This document shows positions 62,116-64,000 of a stretch of DNA of 64,000 nt, piece by piece; position 1 is the first letter of the stretch; the number at the start of each line of letters is the position of its first letter. Origin of the DNA: Hwanghaeella sp964350445 (lineage in GTDB: Bacteria > Pseudomonadota > Alphaproteobacteria > UBA8366 > Aestuariispiraceae). Made by a program: the position numbers and the translations under genes. Under the pieces are notes generated by a model, which was not told the DNA's origin, ran no database searches, and was given only the letters and a program-made list of their open reading frames with translations. The stretch spans positions 1 to 64,000 of the forward strand of contig CAYGKA010000020.1 in assembly GCA_964350445.1 (NCBI GenBank). The letters run 5' to 3'.

Positions 62116-64000
62116 ATGGAATATCTCCCTGTACTCAAGTCAATTCAGACCCGCGGTGGTGTCAACGAGCACAGTAAGGGAGATCTGAAGCGCCGCCGCC
62201 GGAGATATCCGAGCCTCCTTTGCGCGGGCGGCATTTTCTGCGTATCTCTTGCCGCCGCCATGTCGGTGCCGCTGTTTACCGAAATTGAGACGTTCCCCCT
62301 ATGGGCAGGGGCAGTGGCGATTGCTTGCGTTGTCGCCTTATCGGCCTTGGTCGTGGATGTATGCCGGACAAGAGACGAGGACGGCAGCGGGTTCGGCCTG
62401 GACCGATCGGCAGATGAAATGTCCGAGGGGTTCAAGTTGATGTCCGCCTTGGTGGACGCCATGCCTGCCAGTCTGCTGGTTAAGGACAAGGACCGACGTT
62501 ACATTCTCGTCAACCAAACGATGTGCGACTGGTTCGGTTGGAGCTCCGGCGAGATCGTCGGCAAGACTTTCGACGACGTTCTACCCGAGAGACATGCCGA
62601 GATCGTCCGTGAACAAGACGATCTCGTGTTTCAGACCGGGCGCCCGCAAGAGTATTGTTTCGAAGTTGAATTGGCCGACGGGCGCTGGATTCAACTGCTT
62701 TCGCAACGGTTCCCGATACGATCGACCGATGGAGAGATTATCGCCATCGGCATATTCAATGTCGACGTGACCGAACATGAACGAACCCGGCAGGAATATG
62801 TCGACGTTCTTCGAGAGCGGGACAGACAAGCGGCGATCTTCAAGGATTTCTTCGAGGCATTGCCCTTTCCGGCGGCCGTGAAAGGGGTCGATGGACGGTT
62901 CCTCAGCGTCAACAGCCGGTTGTTGGAGTGGCATAGTGCTTCGGCGGATCACGTGGTCGGCAAGACGGCCGAAGAAATTCTCGGCGCTGAACTCGCGGCC
63001 CCGTCGATTGTACTCGACAACGAGGTTCTACACAGCAAGGAACCGAGGTACCGCGAACGCACCGTCACGTTTCCCGAGGGTACCGAACGGATCGTCAGCG
63101 TTCATCGCTTCCCGCTTCTGAACAATGGCGGCGAGATGCTCGGCCTGGGATTGTTCAACATCGACGTGACGAACCAACGCGCGGCCGAACGTTTACTGCA
63201 GGACGCCAATGTAGAACTGGAACGGTTGGTCAGTGAGCGCACATCGGAACTCGAGCGGACGAATTCGGAATTGACCAGAACGCTGAATGAATTGAAGGCG
63301 ACGTCGGATTTGTTGATTGAATCCGACAGGATGGCGTCGCTTGGTTCGATGGTCGCGGGCATGGCGCATGAGATCAATACGCCGATCGGCGTCGGCGTGA
63401 CCGCGGCCAGCCTGGTTCGCGACAAGGTCGATCAATTGAAGTCGGATTTCGGCACGGGGACGTTGACGCGCGACGGCATGGAAGCGGCGATGTCGGTCCT
63501 CGATGAAGCATCCGACGTCATGTTGCGGAACATGAGCCGGGCCGACGGATTGATCCGCAGCCTCAAGCAGGTTGCGGTCGATCAGACAAATTCGGAGAAA
63601 CGTGTTGTCGATCTTGAACAGTATATTCACGAGATCGAGTTGAGCATCGCACCGGTTCTGAAAAAAGCTGGCGTCACGGTCGAAACGGAAGTCGATCACA
63701 AGTTGATTTTGAATCTGCAGCCCGGTCCTTTGGCTCAGGTGATGACCAATATCATGATGAACAGTGTCCACCATGCCTATCCGGACGGGAATGGGGGGCG
63801 GATCAAGGTCGGGTTAGACCTCACCGATGAGGGCGCCGTCATCCGGATTCAGGACTTCGGTTCGGGGATGGACCAGGAAACGGTGGGGCAGGTATTCGTG
63901 CCTTTCTTCACCACGCGGCGTAACAACGGCGGCACGGGGCTTGGCCTTTCCATCGTATACAACGTTGTTCGGTCCGTGCTGGGCGGGACGATCGCCTGCG
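62116..64000 (+). CDS. PAS-PAS sensor histidine kinase, 3' end cut
   Basis: At least 628 residues with no stop before the window edge. Two membrane helices near 33-52 and 60-82 are followed by two PAS domains (about 115-220 and 239-345), a coiled coil, and a dimerisation domain whose H-box is GMAHEINTPIGVG (His418). The ATPase domain follows with NIMMNSVHHAYPDGNGG (N-box), DFGSGMD (G1), FVPFFTTRRNNGGTGLGLSI (F/G2). The periplasmic loop is tiny, so sensing is probably by the PAS domains. The ATG at 62116 has no strong ribosome site. It lies 182 bp after the CheW-globin gene; the response regulator is not in view. Confidence 0.88.
   Translation, partial: MEYLPVLKSIQTRGGVNEHSKGDLKRRRRRYPSLLCAGGIFCVSLAAAMSVPLFTEIETFPLWAGAVAIACVVALSALVVDVCRTRDEDGSGFGLDRSADEMSEGFKLMSALVDAMPASLLVKDKDRRYILVNQTMCDWFGWSSGEIVGKTFDDVLPERHAEIVREQDDLVFQTGRPQEYCFEVELADGRWIQLLSQRFPIRSTDGEIIAIGIFNVDVTEHERTRQEYVDVLRERDRQAAIFKDFFEALPFPAAVKGVDGRFLSVNSRLLEWHSASADHVVGKTAEEILGAELAAPSIVLDNEVLHSKEPRYRERTVTFPEGTERIVSVHRFPLLNNGGEMLGLGLFNIDVTNQRAAERLLQDANVELERLVSERTSELERTNSELTRTLNELKATSDLLIESDRMASLGSMVAGMAHEINTPIGVGVTAASLVRDKVDQLKSDFGTGTLTRDGMEAAMSVLDEASDVMLRNMSRADGLIRSLKQVAVDQTNSEKRVVDLEQYIHEIELSIAPVLKKAGVTVETEVDHKLILNLQPGPLAQVMTNIMMNSVHHAYPDGNGGRIKVGLDLTDEGAVIRIQDFGSGMDQETVGQVFVPFFTTRRNNGGTGLGLSIVYNVVRSVLGGTIAC

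Overview
This is a high-GC window from what looks like a free-living, motile alphaproteobacterium, probably Rhodospirillales-like. That placement is inferred from alphaproteobacterial families (DUF3572, DUF4169, a ribbon-helix-helix protein), a PomA-type motor, TAXI and DctPQM TRAP transporters, a large chemoreceptor set and HD-GYP signalling. No rRNA, phage, IS element or CRISPR array is present. There is one tRNA, tRNA-Ser(GCU), and one 100-N assembly gap inside a 12-bp tandem repeat.

Layout. 1-8 kb: a cut class III aminotransferase, a FemAB-like acyltransferase, a PYRD2-type FAD oxidoreductase, RidA divergent from an N-formylglutamate amidohydrolase plus a YffB-like protein, an HNH protein and a cupin-like unknown. 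6.5-12.7 kb: a minus-strand amino-acid/amide ABC transporter operon (livK, fused livHM, livG, livF) running into gabD. 12.9-18 kb: an acid-ceramidase-like Ntn hydrolase coupled to a Tam methyltransferase, small proteins, a MATE pump and an RlmD/TrmA-family RNA methyltransferase. 18.2-22.7 kb: motA, motB, a metallo-beta-lactamase-fold protein and a GAF/HD-GYP protein. 22.8-32.4 kb: threonine aldolase and a LysR regulator, then an apparent sugar-acid catabolic locus (RraA-type aldolase, IlvD/Edd dehydratase, GntR regulator, SMP-30 lactonase, TRAP DctPQM). The same AT-rich palindrome lies upstream of the gntR/dehydratase pair and of dctP. 32.6-38 kb: a TAXI-type TRAP system and a KstD/fumarate-reductase-like flavoprotein. 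38-44.8 kb: a DJ-1/PfpI protein, a large unknown membrane protein, an SDR, a chemoreceptor and a PAS protein. 45-48.4 kb: two Fe(II)/2OG oxygenases behind an orphan Tat-exported peptide-type binding protein. 48.6-56.4 kb: a CMD-family protein, GST, the repeat and gap, an M29-like protein, tRNA-Ser, SufE, a second chemoreceptor, D-lactate dehydrogenase and DUF4169. 56.5-64 kb: an AsmA protein, a ribbon-helix-helix protein, an alpha/beta hydrolase, a CheW protein with a C-terminal truncated-haemoglobin-like domain, and a PAS-PAS histidine kinase cut by the window end.

The main themes are uptake and oxidation of organic acids, amino acids and sugar acids through four transport systems, and behavioural signalling (motor, two chemoreceptors, an unusual CheW, HD-GYP, a PAS kinase). 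The most unusual single object is the CheW-globin fusion at 60791-61933. The clearest regulatory observation is the shared palindrome that ties the dehydratase/GntR genes to the TRAP operon. Functions are assigned by reading the translations and recognising families; no database search was run.
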